Shown: positions 26,424 to 34,871 of the stretch, piece after piece
Layout of the letters: each line of letters starts with the position of its first letter
How positions within the stretch are numbered: the first letter of the stretch is position 1
Source: Fluviibacter sp048859965
GTDB lineage: Bacteria > Pseudomonadota > Gammaproteobacteria > Burkholderiales > Rhodocyclaceae
Direction: 5' to 3'
Assembly (NCBI GenBank): GCA_048859965.1
Contig: JBLIZO010000089.1
Span: 1 to 43,528, forward strand
DNA: 43,528 bases
Position numbers and translations under genes: made by a program
Notes under the pieces: generated by a model
Told to the model about the DNA's origin: nothing
Databases searched by the model: none
The model's input: only the letters and a program-made list of their open reading frames with translations

Positions 26424-27374
26424 ATGACTGACGCCAACGCAGACACATCATCGCCCCGCCGCTCCTGGCGCGAACGCCTCTTCGCCGGGCTCACCAAAAC
26501 CCGCCAGCAGATCGGCGGCTCGGTGCGCAGCCTGTTTTCACGCGGCAAAGTGGATGATGAGCTCCTTGAGGAGCTCGAAGCCCTGCTGCTTTCGGCCGAT
26601 GTCGGTGTCGAAGCCACAATCAGGCTGCTCGAAGAACTGCGACAGAAAGCGCGCCGGGATAATCTGCAAACGCCCGAAGCCATCCAGGCAGCCCTCATCG
26701 ACAGTCTGACCGCGCTACTTCAGCCACTGGAGGCGCCATTACAGATCACGCCGCCACCCGGCAGCCCCTTTGTCATCATGGTTGCCGGCATCAACGGCGC
26801 CGGCAAAACGACTACGCTGGGCAAGCTTGCGCATCACTTCCAAGCGGCCGGCAACTCGGTGCTGCTGGCCGCCGGCGACACATTCCGTGCGGCGGCGCGT
26901 GAACAACTACAAGCCTGGGGCCAACGCAACAACGTGACCGTCATCTCTCAGGAAGGCGGCGACCCTTCGGCCGTGATTTTCGATGCCGTGCAGGCGGCCC
27001 GCGCCCGCGGCATCCATGTCGTGCTGGCCGATACTGCTGGACGCCTCCCAACCCAGATGCACCTGATGGACGAAATCGCCAAAATACGCCGCGTCATTAC
27101 CAAAGCCGAAGCCTCGGCACCGCATGAAGTGCTGCTGGTACTCGACGGCACGATTGGTCAGAACGCCATTGCTCAAGTCAAGGCATTCGACAAGGCCATC
27201 GGTGTCAGCGGCCTGGTGATCACCAAGCTGGACGGCTCCGCCAAGGGTGGTGTCCTGGCGGCCATTGCCTGCCAGTGCCCGAAGCCCGTGCGTTACGTCG
27301 GGGTCGGCGAACAGGTCGAAGACCTGCAGCCCTTCACGGCCCGTGCCTTTGCCGAGGCGTTGCTGGGGCAATAA
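26424..27374 (+). CDS. ftsY: Signal recognition particle receptor FtsY
   Basis: SRP GTPase that docks ribosome-SRP complexes at the inner membrane. 316 aa, so the long acidic A domain of E. coli FtsY (497 aa) is missing and only a short N-terminal amphipathic segment precedes the N domain (VDDELLEELEALLLSADVG). GTPase motifs: G1 GINGAGKTTTLGKLA around 122-136, DTFRAAAREQL, G3 DTAGRLPTQ, G4 TKLDGSAKGG. Divergent from the M16 pair, as in pseudomonads. The next gene is not ftsE but a transporter, 3 bp downstream. Confidence 0.97.
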   Translation: MTDANADTSSPRRSWRERLFAGLTKTRQQIGGSVRSLFSRGKVDDELLEELEALLLSADVGVEATIRLLEELRQKARRDNLQTPEAIQAALIDSLTALLQPLEAPLQITPPPGSPFVIMVAGINGAGKTTTLGKLAHHFQAAGNSVLLAAGDTFRAAAREQLQAWGQRNNVTVISQEGGDPSAVIFDAVQAARARGIHVVLADTAGRLPTQMHLMDEIAKIRRVITKAEASAPHEVLLVLDGTIGQNAIAQVKAFDKAIGVSGLVITKLDGSAKGGVLAAIACQCPKPVRYVGVGEQVEDLQPFTARAFAEALLGQ

Positions 27375-27377
27375 ACC

Positions 27378-28496
27378 ATGCTGACCATGTTGCGCAAGGA
27401 GTGGCCCTTCCTGCTGGGATTGACCACCATCATCGGTATTCTGAATCTGCCGATACCGCTTCAGGATATCCCGCGTACCGGCCTGGTCGCTCTGGGGCTG
27501 TTCGCCGTCACTCTGGCCTGCGTCTTCCGGGTCACCTATCACGCCGACGAACTGGCCGAATTGCTGGGCGAGCCCTACGGCACGCTGATTCTGACACTAT
27601 CGGCCACGATTATCGAGGTCGCCATCATGATCACGGTGCTGACGCATGCCAGCAACAACCCGACATTCGTGCGTGACACCATCGCCGCCACGGTCATGAT
27701 TACGGTGGGTTTCATGCTGGGCATCGCCATGTTCATCGGTGCCTTTGTTCATCGCCAGCAGACCGTCAATACCGAGGGGGCGCTGACTTACCTGGGATTG
27801 ATCGTACCGTTGGCCATTCTGGTCCTGGTACTCCCCAATTTTACCGACTCGACGATCGGCCCGACGCTGGAGATTGCCCAGGAGCTCTTCGTCGCCGTCA
27901 TCGCACTGTTGCTGTACGGCATCTTCCTGTTTATCCAGACACGCCGCCACCGCAAATTTTTCCAGGATCAGTCAGCGCCCGAACCACTGACCTTTGACGC
28001 CAAGCTGGAACCGACCATTCCCCATGGTCAGCAACCGCCGCCTTACCTGCGGCTACGGCACCTGGCCTGGCTACTGGCCAGTCTGGTGCTGGTCGTACTG
28101 TTGGCCGAAGAAATGGCGATTGTTGTCGATGACTTGCTGGAAGAACGGCAACTCCCCGACCAATTGGGCGGCCTCATCGTTGCCATGCTGGTTCTGGCGC
28201 CGGAGTGCATCGCTTCGATCAACGCGGCCTACCGAAACCGCATCCAGCGCGCCATCAATATCGCCCTGGGCAGTGGCCTGGCAACGCTTTCGCTGAGCGT
28301 GCCGGCAATTCTGATTATCGTCAGCATACTCGGACACACCATCGACCTGGGGCTGGCGCCCCGGGAAATGATCATGCTGATGTCCACCTTGTGGGTCGCC
28401 AATATCGCCCTGGCGACCAAACGAACTAATCTGATGCAGGGGACCGTATTGCTGGTGCTGTTCCTGACCTACGGTTTCCTGATCGTGGTGCCTTAA
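27378..28496 (+). CDS. ChaA-like sodium/calcium:proton antiporter
   Basis: 372-aa inner-membrane protein with about 11 hydrophobic segments. It carries both alpha-repeat signatures of the CaCA superfamily. The first is GEPYGTLILTLSATIIEVAIM around 59-79; the second is LVLAPECIASINAAYRNR with ALGSGLATLSLSVPA, around 270-305. The acidic residues in each repeat are the ion ligands. This matches ChaA, which exports Na+ or Ca2+ (and K+) in exchange for protons. It starts 3 bp after ftsY, so the two are cotranscribed. It occupies the place where ftsE and ftsX usually stand before rpoH. Confidence 0.9.
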   Translation: MLTMLRKEWPFLLGLTTIIGILNLPIPLQDIPRTGLVALGLFAVTLACVFRVTYHADELAELLGEPYGTLILTLSATIIEVAIMITVLTHASNNPTFVRDTIAATVMITVGFMLGIAMFIGAFVHRQQTVNTEGALTYLGLIVPLAILVLVLPNFTDSTIGPTLEIAQELFVAVIALLLYGIFLFIQTRRHRKFFQDQSAPEPLTFDAKLEPTIPHGQQPPPYLRLRHLAWLLASLVLVVLLAEEMAIVVDDLLEERQLPDQLGGLIVAMLVLAPECIASINAAYRNRIQRAINIALGSGLATLSLSVPAILIIVSILGHTIDLGLAPREMIMLMSTLWVANIALATKRTNLMQGTVLLVLFLTYGFLIVVP

Positions 28497-28537
28497 GATA
28501 TTCCGCCCCCCGCTCCTGAAAATATTTCGGATTTCCG

Positions 28538-28565
28538 GGAACTTTTCGCCGTTTTAGCACTCTAT
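28538..28565 (+). promoter_or_regulatory. Predicted sigma-E promoter of rpoH
   Basis: GGAACTT at 28538-28544 is a perfect match to the RpoE -35. After 16 bp comes TCTAT at 28561-28565, a fair -10 (consensus TCTRA/TCAAA). Transcription would start near 28571, leaving a leader of about 36 nt with GAGAGG before the rpoH ATG. E. coli rpoH also has a sigma-E-dependent promoter. Confidence 0.6.
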
Positions 28566-28580
28566 TGCTTTGAGTGCCAA
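28554..28580. promoter_or_regulatory. CIRCE operator (HrcA-binding site) upstream of rpoH
   Basis: TTAGCACTC-N9-GAGTGCCAA matches the CIRCE consensus TTAGCACTC-N9-GAGTGCTAA at 17 of 18 arm positions with the exact 9-bp spacing. It covers the -10 region and likely start of the predicted sigma-E promoter, so HrcA binding would block rpoH transcription. HrcA is not encoded in the window. Confidence 0.92.
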
Positions 28581-28607
28581 AACAACGATAATAACGAGAG
28601 GAAATCC

Positions 28608-29492
28608 ATGACAAGCACCGCAATGACTATTGCCAACCCGAAAACAAACGCCCTGACGGCGATGCCATCGCCCATCGGCAATCTGGACGGTTACATCCGT
28701 GCCGTTCAGCAATACCCCATGCTCACTGAACAGGAAGAGCAGTCTCTTGCACGCCGCCTACGCGACCAGGACGACTTGGACGCCGCACGCCAACTGATTT
28801 TGTCTCACCTGCGCTTGGTCGTCTCTACCGCGCGCCAATACCTGGGCTACGGGCTGCCACACGCCGACCTGATCCAGGAAGGCAATATCGGCCTGATGAA
28901 GGCCGTGAAACGCTTCGACCCGGAGCGCGGCGTTCGCCTGGTGTCCTTCGCCATGCACTGGATCAAGGCTGAAATCCACGAATACATCCTGAAAAACTGG
29001 CGTCTCGTCAAAGTGGCGACCACGAAGGCGCAGCGCAAACTGTTCTTCAATCTGCGCAGCATGAAGGGCAATGCCAGCCATCTGGATCAGGCCACGACTC
29101 AAGCCATTGCAAGCCAGCTTAATGTATCGGAGGCTGATGTCCGCGAAATGGACATGCGCCTGACCGGTCGCGATATCGCACTGGATCCGGGGCCGGACGT
29201 ATCGGACGAAGATAGCTTTGCGCCGATCGATTATCTGGCTGATGACTCCATGGAGCCAACTGCCGTGCTGGAAGACCGTGCTCGCGACCACCTGCATAGC
29301 GATGGCCTGCAACAGGCGCTGAGCAAACTGGACGATCGCAGCCGCCACATCGTCCAGGCGCGCTGGCTCGCCGACGACGGCGGTGCAACCTTGCAGGAGT
29401 TGGCCGATGAATACGGCGTTTCCGCCGAACGCGTCCGCCAGATCGAAGCCAAGGCGCTGAAGTCGCTGCGCACCCACCTGGCGCCGGCCTGA
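28608..29492 (+). CDS. rpoH: RNA polymerase heat-shock sigma factor (sigma-32)
   Basis: Directs transcription of chaperone and protease genes. 294 aa. Region 2 is intact (DLIQEGNIGLMKAVKRFDP, RLVSFAMHWIKAEIHEYIL). The RpoH box QRKLFFNLR at 142-150, diagnostic of sigma-32, is present. The region 4 helix-turn-helix ends TLQELADEYGVSAERVRQIE. The start ATG is preceded by GAGAGG. A second in-frame ATG five codons on is possible. The CIRCE site and sigma-E promoter upstream indicate dual transcriptional control on top of the usual DnaK/FtsH feedback. It follows the ChaA-like gene by 111 bp. Confidence 0.97.
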   Translation: MTSTAMTIANPKTNALTAMPSPIGNLDGYIRAVQQYPMLTEQEEQSLARRLRDQDDLDAARQLILSHLRLVVSTARQYLGYGLPHADLIQEGNIGLMKAVKRFDPERGVRLVSFAMHWIKAEIHEYILKNWRLVKVATTKAQRKLFFNLRSMKGNASHLDQATTQAIASQLNVSEADVREMDMRLTGRDIALDPGPDVSDEDSFAPIDYLADDSMEPTAVLEDRARDHLHSDGLQQALSKLDDRSRHIVQARWLADDGGATLQELADEYGVSAERVRQIEAKALKSLRTHLAPA

Positions 29493-29547
29493 GGCTTGAA
29501 AACGGCAAAGAGTTCGTTAAAAGCCGTATAATTCAACGCAGTACAAA

Positions 29548-29580
29548 AGCGCCCGCCCCGTAGCGGGCGCTGCCCTATTT
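29548..29580 (+). terminator. Probable terminator after rpoH
   Basis: A perfect 9-bp GC-rich stem AGCGCCCGC/GCGGGCGCT with a 6-nt loop begins 56 nt after the rpoH stop. The downstream tail GCCCTATTTT is a poor T-tract, while on the opposite strand the stem is followed by TTTTG. It separates rpoH from yebC. Confidence 0.6.
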
Positions 29581-29643
29581 TCGGCCGATTTCGGAAAAAC
29601 CCGCAAATCGACCAATGCATTCACCGAAATCAGGAACGTCAGC

Positions 29644-30372
29644 ATGGCAGGACATAGTAAATGGGCCAATATCCAGCACCGTAAAGGTCGTCAGGATGAA
29701 AAGCGCGGACGCGTCTTCTCGCGTCTGGCCAAGGAAATCACCGTAGCCGCCAAGATGGGCGGCGGCGACATCAACTTTAACCCGCGCCTGCGCATGGCCA
29801 TTGATCGCGCCAAGGCCGTGAACATGCCAGCCGACAATATCGACCGCGCTGTCAAAAAGGGCACCGGCGAGTTAGAAGGTGTCGATTACGTCGAACTGCG
29901 TTATGAGGGCTACGGCATCGGCGGCGCTGCCGTCATGGTCGATTGTCTGACTGACAACAAAACCCGCACTGTGGCCGATGTGCGCCATGCCTTCTCAAAG
30001 CACGGCGGCAACTTGGGTACGGATGGTTGCGTGGCCTTTCAATTCCAGCACTGTGGCCAATTCCTGTTCGCGCCAGGCACCGATGAAACCAAACTGATGG
30101 ATACCGCAATTGAAGCGGGTGCCGACGATGTGCAGACGCATGAAGATGGCGCACTGGAAGTTCTGTGCGCCCCCAACGATTTTGGCGCGGTACAGGACGC
30201 ACTGGCCGCTGCCGGCTTCACGCCGGAAATGGCCGAAGTCACCATGCGCCCGCTCAACGAAACCGAACTGACCGGCGACGACGCCCAGAAGATGCAAAAG
30301 CTCATTGACGCCATCGAAGCGCTGGATGACGTGCAGGCGGTCTACACCAGCGCTGTTTTCGACGAGGCCTGA
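29644..30372 (+). CDS. yebC: YebC/PmpR-family protein (TACO1-like)
   Basis: 242 aa, cytoplasmic, full length. The N-terminal MAGHSKWANIQHRKGRQDEK and DINFNPRLRMAIDRAKAVNMP are family hallmarks. Members have been described both as DNA-binding regulators and as translation factors that relieve ribosome stalling; this sequence cannot decide between them. AGGA lies at suitable spacing. It is first in the yebC-ruvC-ruvA cluster and ends 5 bp before ruvC, the standard arrangement. Confidence 0.96.
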   Translation: MAGHSKWANIQHRKGRQDEKRGRVFSRLAKEITVAAKMGGGDINFNPRLRMAIDRAKAVNMPADNIDRAVKKGTGELEGVDYVELRYEGYGIGGAAVMVDCLTDNKTRTVADVRHAFSKHGGNLGTDGCVAFQFQHCGQFLFAPGTDETKLMDTAIEAGADDVQTHEDGALEVLCAPNDFGAVQDALAAAGFTPEMAEVTMRPLNETELTGDDAQKMQKLIDAIEALDDVQAVYTSAVFDEA

Positions 30373-30377
30373 CTCTC

Positions 30378-30998
30378 TTGACGATCACGCCCCCGGTCTC
30401 ACATCCGATCAGTGTTACCCGCGTGCTGGGGATCGACCCCGGCCTGCGCATGACCGGTTTCGGCGTTATTGATGTGCAGGGGCAGAAACTCCGCTATGTC
30501 GCCAGCGGTTGCATCAAGTCCAACGGCGACCACCAACTGCCCGAACGGTTGCACACGCTCTTTGCCGGGGTCAGTGAAATCATCGACACCTACCAGCCTG
30601 ATGTCGCCGCCGTAGAGCAGGTTTTCTCAAACGTGAATCCGCAATCCACGCTGCTGCTCGGCCAGGCCCGTGGCGCAGCCATCACTGCACTGGTCAACAA
30701 GGGATTGCCTGTCAGCGAATACACCGCGCTGCAGGTCAAGCAATCCGTCGTCGGCCATGGAAAAGCCGCCAAGCAACAGGTTGCCCACATGGTGATGCGC
30801 CTGCTCGCCCTACCCGGCGAACCGGGCAACGATGCCGCCGACGCCCTGGCCTGCGCTATCTGCCACGCCCATGCCACGCAGGGCATGGGCCGGTTAGCGG
30901 CGCCAGGACGTCGTCAACGTGGCGGCCGGCTGCTGGCGCTGGCTGATAGCGAAACAGGCGCCGACTTACGCAGCACCACCCGAAAGAGTGCCGCATGA
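30378..30998 (+). CDS. ruvC: Holliday-junction resolvase RuvC
   Basis: Cuts four-way junctions as part of the RuvABC resolvasome. The start is a TTG at 30378, giving 206 aa with a 16-residue lead before LGIDPGLRMTGFG. A GTG at 30423 would remove the lead but leaves too little sequence before the first catalytic Asp. Acidic active-site residues are Asp20 (GIDPG), Glu80 (AAVEQVF), and Asp152 and Asp155 (GNDAADALA). GAGG is about 10 nt upstream. The stop overlaps the ruvA start by 4 bp. Confidence 0.95.
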   Translation: MTITPPVSHPISVTRVLGIDPGLRMTGFGVIDVQGQKLRYVASGCIKSNGDHQLPERLHTLFAGVSEIIDTYQPDVAAVEQVFSNVNPQSTLLLGQARGAAITALVNKGLPVSEYTALQVKQSVVGHGKAAKQQVAHMVMRLLALPGEPGNDAADALACAICHAHATQGMGRLAAPGRRQRGGRLLALADSETGADLRSTTRKSAA

Positions 30999-31591
30999 TC
31001 GGTCGCTTGCACGGCCGGCTGCTGGCCAAACAGCCACCGTCGATTCTGGTCGACGTCAATGGCATCGGCTACGAAGTCGATGTCTCGATGACTACCTTTT
31101 GCGAACTGCCCGCGTTGGACGCTCCCGTCACACTGCACATTCACATGGCCGTGCGCGAGGATGGCCACTTTCTCTACGGCTTTCTCACCGAGACTGAGCG
31201 CTCCGCCTTCCGCCAACTCATCAAGATTTCCGGCGTTGGCGCGCGCATGGCGTTGGCCGTCCTCTCCGGCCTGAATGTCGACGAACTCGCCGCAGCCATC
31301 GCCCGGCAGGATGTCGCCTGCTTCACCCGCATTCCTGGCATCGGTAAAAAAACCGCCGAGCGTCTGTTGCTCGAACTCAAAGGCAAACTGGATACCGTCA
31401 CCGCCACTGCGGCTGCGACGCAGTCCGGCACCCCACTCACGTCAGACCCCTTGCAGGATACGATCGATGCACTCATCGCACTCGGCTACAATGCCCGAGA
31501 GGCGCAATCGTCCGTCAAGGCGCTACCCACTGGCGTCAGCACCACGGAGGCCATCCGCCTCGCCCTGAAACAGTTATCCGGTCTCAAATAA
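30995..31591 (+). CDS. ruvA: Holliday-junction DNA helicase subunit RuvA
   Basis: 198 aa, the usual length. RuvA tetramers bind the four-way junction and load RuvB. Domain I begins MIGRLHGRLLAKQPPSILVDVNGIGYEVDVS. The two helix-hairpin-helix motifs are around LIKISGVGARMALAVLSG and FTRIPGIGKKTAERLLLELK. Domain III at the C-terminus (DALIALGYNAREAQSSVKAL) contacts RuvB. The ATGA overlap with ruvC implies coupled translation. Unusually, ruvB does not follow directly; a membrane-protein gene lies between. Confidence 0.97.
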   Translation: MIGRLHGRLLAKQPPSILVDVNGIGYEVDVSMTTFCELPALDAPVTLHIHMAVREDGHFLYGFLTETERSAFRQLIKISGVGARMALAVLSGLNVDELAAAIARQDVACFTRIPGIGKKTAERLLLELKGKLDTVTATAAATQSGTPLTSDPLQDTIDALIALGYNAREAQSSVKALPTGVSTTEAIRLALKQLSGLK

Positions 31592-31613
31592 GGATTCACC
31601 CAAGGAACCCGCG

Positions 31614-32678
31614 ATGCAACCAGCCTCCGGATTACAGCTCGCCCGCACCACCATTATTGCGCTGCTCATCATCGGCGTGGTCTGGGTATTGCTGCCGTTC
31701 CTCTCACCATTGCTCACGGCGATCATTATCGTGGTGGCAACCTGGAAACCCTATCAATGGCTGATCCGGAAGCTCGGCCACCGCAAAATGCTGGCGACGA
31801 GCCTGATGACGTTGCTGCTCACGATCGGCGTCCTGATCCCCCTGTTTTTTCTGGGGGGGCAGGTCGCCAAAGTCACGGCGATCCTGTTCGAGGGTGCGCG
31901 CCAGAAATTCGATAGCGGCGTCCCGTCGCTACCTGACTGGCTTATCGCCATGCCATTCATCGGCGAACACATTCAGGATTACTGGATGCACCTGATCAAC
32001 GACAGCAGTGCCGCGACCGAAATACTGCAGCGCGTATACGAACCTGCCCGCCGTGTTATCACCAGCATTACCGCCGTGATCACGCACGGCATTCTGCAGG
32101 TACTGCTGGCGATCTTTATCGCCTTTTTCGCCTACCGCGACGGCGAGCAATGGGCGCTCTGGCTGCGTAATGCGGCGCGTCGTATCAGCGGTGACCTCGG
32201 GACGCACATGGTGGATGTCGCCGGCAACACCATCATCGGCGTCATGGTCGGCATTCTCGGCACTGCTGCCGCCCAGAGCCTGGTGGCCTACATTGGTTTC
32301 AAGATCGCCAGCGTGCCAAACGCCGGTCTGCTGGCCGCCGCCACATTCATGACCTCCATGCTGCCGGCCGGCCCGGTACTGATCTGGCTCGGCGCCGCCT
32401 ACTGGCTGTACGAACAAGGGCTGATGGGCTGGGCCATCTTCATGGTGTGCTGGGGCGCCTTCGGCATCAGCAGTGTCGATAACGTGGTACGTCCGATCCT
32501 CATCGCGCATACCGCCAGCTTGCCCTTTCTGCTCATCGCCCTGGGCACCTTCGGCGGCATTCTGGCCTTTGGCTTCGTCGGCATCTTCATCGGTCCAACC
32601 CTGCTCGCGCTGGCCGTCGCCATTACCAACCAGTGGCTGAACCACCGCAACACACTGACCCACTCGGAGCGGCTGTGA
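31614..32678 (+). CDS. AI-2E family transporter (PerM/YdiK type)
   Basis: 354-aa inner-membrane protein with about eight hydrophobic segments. The N-terminal pair (TTIIALLIIGVVWVLLPFLS) and the C-terminal block GTFGGILAFGFVGIFIGPTLLALA are the family signature. Members have been assigned roles in autoinducer-2 export or Na+/H+ exchange, so the substrate here is open. It is inserted between ruvA (22 bp upstream) and ruvB. Its TGA overlaps the ruvB GTG by 4 bp, so it is part of the ruv transcription unit. Confidence 0.88.
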   Translation: MQPASGLQLARTTIIALLIIGVVWVLLPFLSPLLTAIIIVVATWKPYQWLIRKLGHRKMLATSLMTLLLTIGVLIPLFFLGGQVAKVTAILFEGARQKFDSGVPSLPDWLIAMPFIGEHIQDYWMHLINDSSAATEILQRVYEPARRVITSITAVITHGILQVLLAIFIAFFAYRDGEQWALWLRNAARRISGDLGTHMVDVAGNTIIGVMVGILGTAAAQSLVAYIGFKIASVPNAGLLAAATFMTSMLPAGPVLIWLGAAYWLYEQGLMGWAIFMVCWGAFGISSVDNVVRPILIAHTASLPFLLIALGTFGGILAFGFVGIFIGPTLLALAVAITNQWLNHRNTLTHSERL

Positions 32679-33757
32679 TCGAGACCGAGGATTTCTCCCC
32701 CGGCGCTGAACGCCTGATCACCGCCTCCAGCGCATCGCGCCAGGAGGAGGCCTTGGAGCGTGCGCTACGCCCAAAGCGTCTGGCGGACTATACCGGTCAA
32801 CACAAAGTGCGCGATCAATTGGGCTTGTTTATCGAAGCCGCCAGAAAACGCGGCGACGCGCTGGATCATGTACTGCTGTTCGGACCACCGGGACTGGGGA
32901 AAACCACCCTCGCCCACATCATTGCGCATGAGCTCGGCGTCAACCTACGCCAGACCAGTGGCCCGGTACTGGAGCGCCCGGGTGACCTGGCGGCATTGCT
33001 GACCAATCTCGAACCGCACGATGTGCTGTTCATCGACGAAATTCATCGTCTATCACCCGTGGTCGAAGAAATTCTCTACCCGGCACTGGAAGACTACCAA
33101 ATCGACATCATGATCGGTGAAGGCCCGGCCGCCCGCTCGGTGAAGCTGGATCTGCCGCCGTTCACGCTGGTCGGCGCCACAACGCGTGCAGGCATGCTGA
33201 CCAACCCATTACGCGACCGGTTCGGGATCGTGTCACGCTTGGAGTTTTACGCGCCGGAAGACCTGCAACAGATCGTCCTGCGCTCGGCACGACTGCTCGA
33301 TATGACACTGGCCGAAGACGGCGCGCTGGAAGTCGCCCGCCGCTCACGCGGCACGCCACGCATCGCCAACCGCCTGCTGCGCCGGGTACGCGACTACGCC
33401 GAGATTCGTGCGGCAGATCACACGGGCGGGATTGATGCGCGCATCGCCGACGCCGCTCTGGCCATGCTTGATGTCGATACGGTCGGCCTGGATCTCATGG
33501 ATCGCAAACTGTTACTCGCTGTCATCGAAAAGTTCAGCGGTGGCCCGGTCGGCGTGGACAACCTTGCCGCCGCCATTGGTGAGGCACGTGACACGATTGA
33601 AGACGTGCTTGAACCTTTCCTGATCCAGCAAGGCTACCTGCAACGTACGCCGCGTGGCCGCATCGCCACCAGCCGCGTCTATCTGCACCTCGGCCTGCCG
33701 ACGCCGGAAACTGACGAGCATCTGCCGCTGTGGCACAGTGACCCTCAGCAAACCTAG
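32675..33757 (+). CDS. ruvB: Holliday-junction DNA helicase subunit RuvB
   Basis: AAA+ motor driving branch migration with RuvA. The start is GTG 32675, overlapping the previous TGA (GTGA) with GGAG 6 nt upstream. It yields a protein beginning (V/M)IETEDF, like E. coli MIEADR, of 360 aa. A longer ATG frame at 32633 lies inside the upstream gene and is rejected. Walker A is GPPGLGKTT at 70-78, Walker B DEIHRL at 121-126, sensor 1 GATTRAG, and the arginine-finger segment NPLRDRFGI is intact. The C-terminal winged helix ends LQRTPRGRIATSR. Confidence 0.97.
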   Translation: MIETEDFSPGAERLITASSASRQEEALERALRPKRLADYTGQHKVRDQLGLFIEAARKRGDALDHVLLFGPPGLGKTTLAHIIAHELGVNLRQTSGPVLERPGDLAALLTNLEPHDVLFIDEIHRLSPVVEEILYPALEDYQIDIMIGEGPAARSVKLDLPPFTLVGATTRAGMLTNPLRDRFGIVSRLEFYAPEDLQQIVLRSARLLDMTLAEDGALEVARRSRGTPRIANRLLRRVRDYAEIRAADHTGGIDARIADAALAMLDVDTVGLDLMDRKLLLAVIEKFSGGPVGVDNLAAAIGEARDTIEDVLEPFLIQQGYLQRTPRGRIATSRVYLHLGLPTPETDEHLPLWHSDPQQT

Positions 33758-33759
33758 GT

Positions 33760-34185
33760 ATGACTGTTTTTCATCACCCGACCCGCATCTACTACGAAGA
33801 CACCGACGCTGGTGGCGTGGTTTATTACGCCAACTATCTGCGCTTTTTCGAACGCTGCCGTACTGAGTGGCTGCGCTCGCTGGGTCACGAACAAATCGAT
33901 CTGCTGGCCACCCATGACATCGCCTTCGTCGTAAAATCAGTCGCTGTCGATTACAAACGCCCGGCACGCCTGGACGACGCGCTTGAAGTCGGCCTACGCC
34001 TCACGCACCTTGGTCGCGCCCAGATGCAATTTGAGCAATGGGTGGATCGTCTCAATCACGATGGCACCCGAGACGCCCTCGTCACTGGCAGCGTTAAGCT
34101 GGCCTGTGTCAACCTGAAATCTCTTCGGCCCGTTTCAATCCCTGACTGGCTTCACAGCCAACTACAACCCACCGACGCATCATGA
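33760..34185 (+). CDS. ybgC: Acyl-CoA thioesterase YbgC, hot-dog fold
   Basis: 141 aa, first gene of the tol-pal cluster. The signature YYEDTDAGGVVYYANYLRFF contains the catalytic Asp of the 4-hydroxybenzoyl-CoA thioesterase-like family. YbgC hydrolyses acyl-CoA esters in the cytoplasm and is thought to link phospholipid metabolism to the Tol complex. It starts 2 bp after ruvB and overlaps tolQ by 4 bp. Confidence 0.95.
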   Translation: MTVFHHPTRIYYEDTDAGGVVYYANYLRFFERCRTEWLRSLGHEQIDLLATHDIAFVVKSVAVDYKRPARLDDALEVGLRLTHLGRAQMQFEQWVDRLNHDGTRDALVTGSVKLACVNLKSLRPVSIPDWLHSQLQPTDAS

Positions 34186-34859
34186 ACCCCACTCAAGACA
34201 TGTCCATCCTCAGCCTGGTGCTTAACGCCGGGCCCGTCGTTCAGGGCATCATGCTCCTGCTGCTCATCGTTTCCTTTATGTCGTGGTACTACATATTCCT
34301 CAAGTGGATGACGATCCGTGCCGAGAAGCGAAAATCCGGTCAGTTCGAACAGTCTTTCTGGTCCGGCAGCAGTTTGAACGATCTCTACCAGGCGGCGCTT
34401 AATGATCGGCACCACGCCGGCGCCCTCGAGCGGATTTTCGAATCGGGTTTACGCGAGTTCAACAAACTGCGCGACCAACATCTCCTTGAACCCAAAGACA
34501 TTCTGGATGGTTCGCGTCGCGCCATGCGCGCCACCTATCAGCGTGAACTCGACCGCATCGAATCGCATCTGGCCTTCCTCGCGTCCACCGGCTCGGTATC
34601 ACCCTACGTCGGTCTGTTCGGCACTGTCTGGGGCATCATGCACGCCTTCCGCGGTCTGGCCAATGTCGGTCAGGCCACGCTGTCATCCGTCGCCCCCGGC
34701 ATCGCCGAAGCGCTGGTCGCCACCGCAATCGGCCTGTTCGCCGCCATTCCGGCCGTCGTCGCTTACAACCGTTTCTCGTACGACATCGACCGTCTGGCGT
34801 CACGCTTCGAATCCTTTATGGAAGAGTTCTCAAACATCCTCCAGCGTCAGATGAAGTAA
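34182..34859 (+). CDS. tolQ: Tol-Pal system proton-channel subunit TolQ
   Basis: 225-aa inner-membrane protein of the MotA/TolQ/ExbB family. With TolR it converts the proton gradient into motion of TolA during outer-membrane constriction. Three membrane spans are apparent: one near the N-terminus (PVVQGIMLLLLIVSFMSWYYIF) and two later (STGSVSPYVGLFGTVWGIM and GIAEALVATAIGLFAAIPAVV). The TVWGIM and ALVATAIGL segments line the proton path. It is coupled to ybgC by a 4-bp overlap. Confidence 0.97.
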   Translation: MNPTQDMSILSLVLNAGPVVQGIMLLLLIVSFMSWYYIFLKWMTIRAEKRKSGQFEQSFWSGSSLNDLYQAALNDRHHAGALERIFESGLREFNKLRDQHLLEPKDILDGSRRAMRATYQRELDRIESHLAFLASTGSVSPYVGLFGTVWGIMHAFRGLANVGQATLSSVAPGIAEALVATAIGLFAAIPAVVAYNRFSYDIDRLASRFESFMEEFSNILQRQMK

Positions 34860-34871
34860 GGGTACTGCGCA

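Noticed and set aside
29527..29532. TATAAT between rpoH and yebC as a yebC promoter
   Set aside because: No -35 at acceptable spacing, and the strong hairpin at 29548 would lie just downstream and end the transcript.
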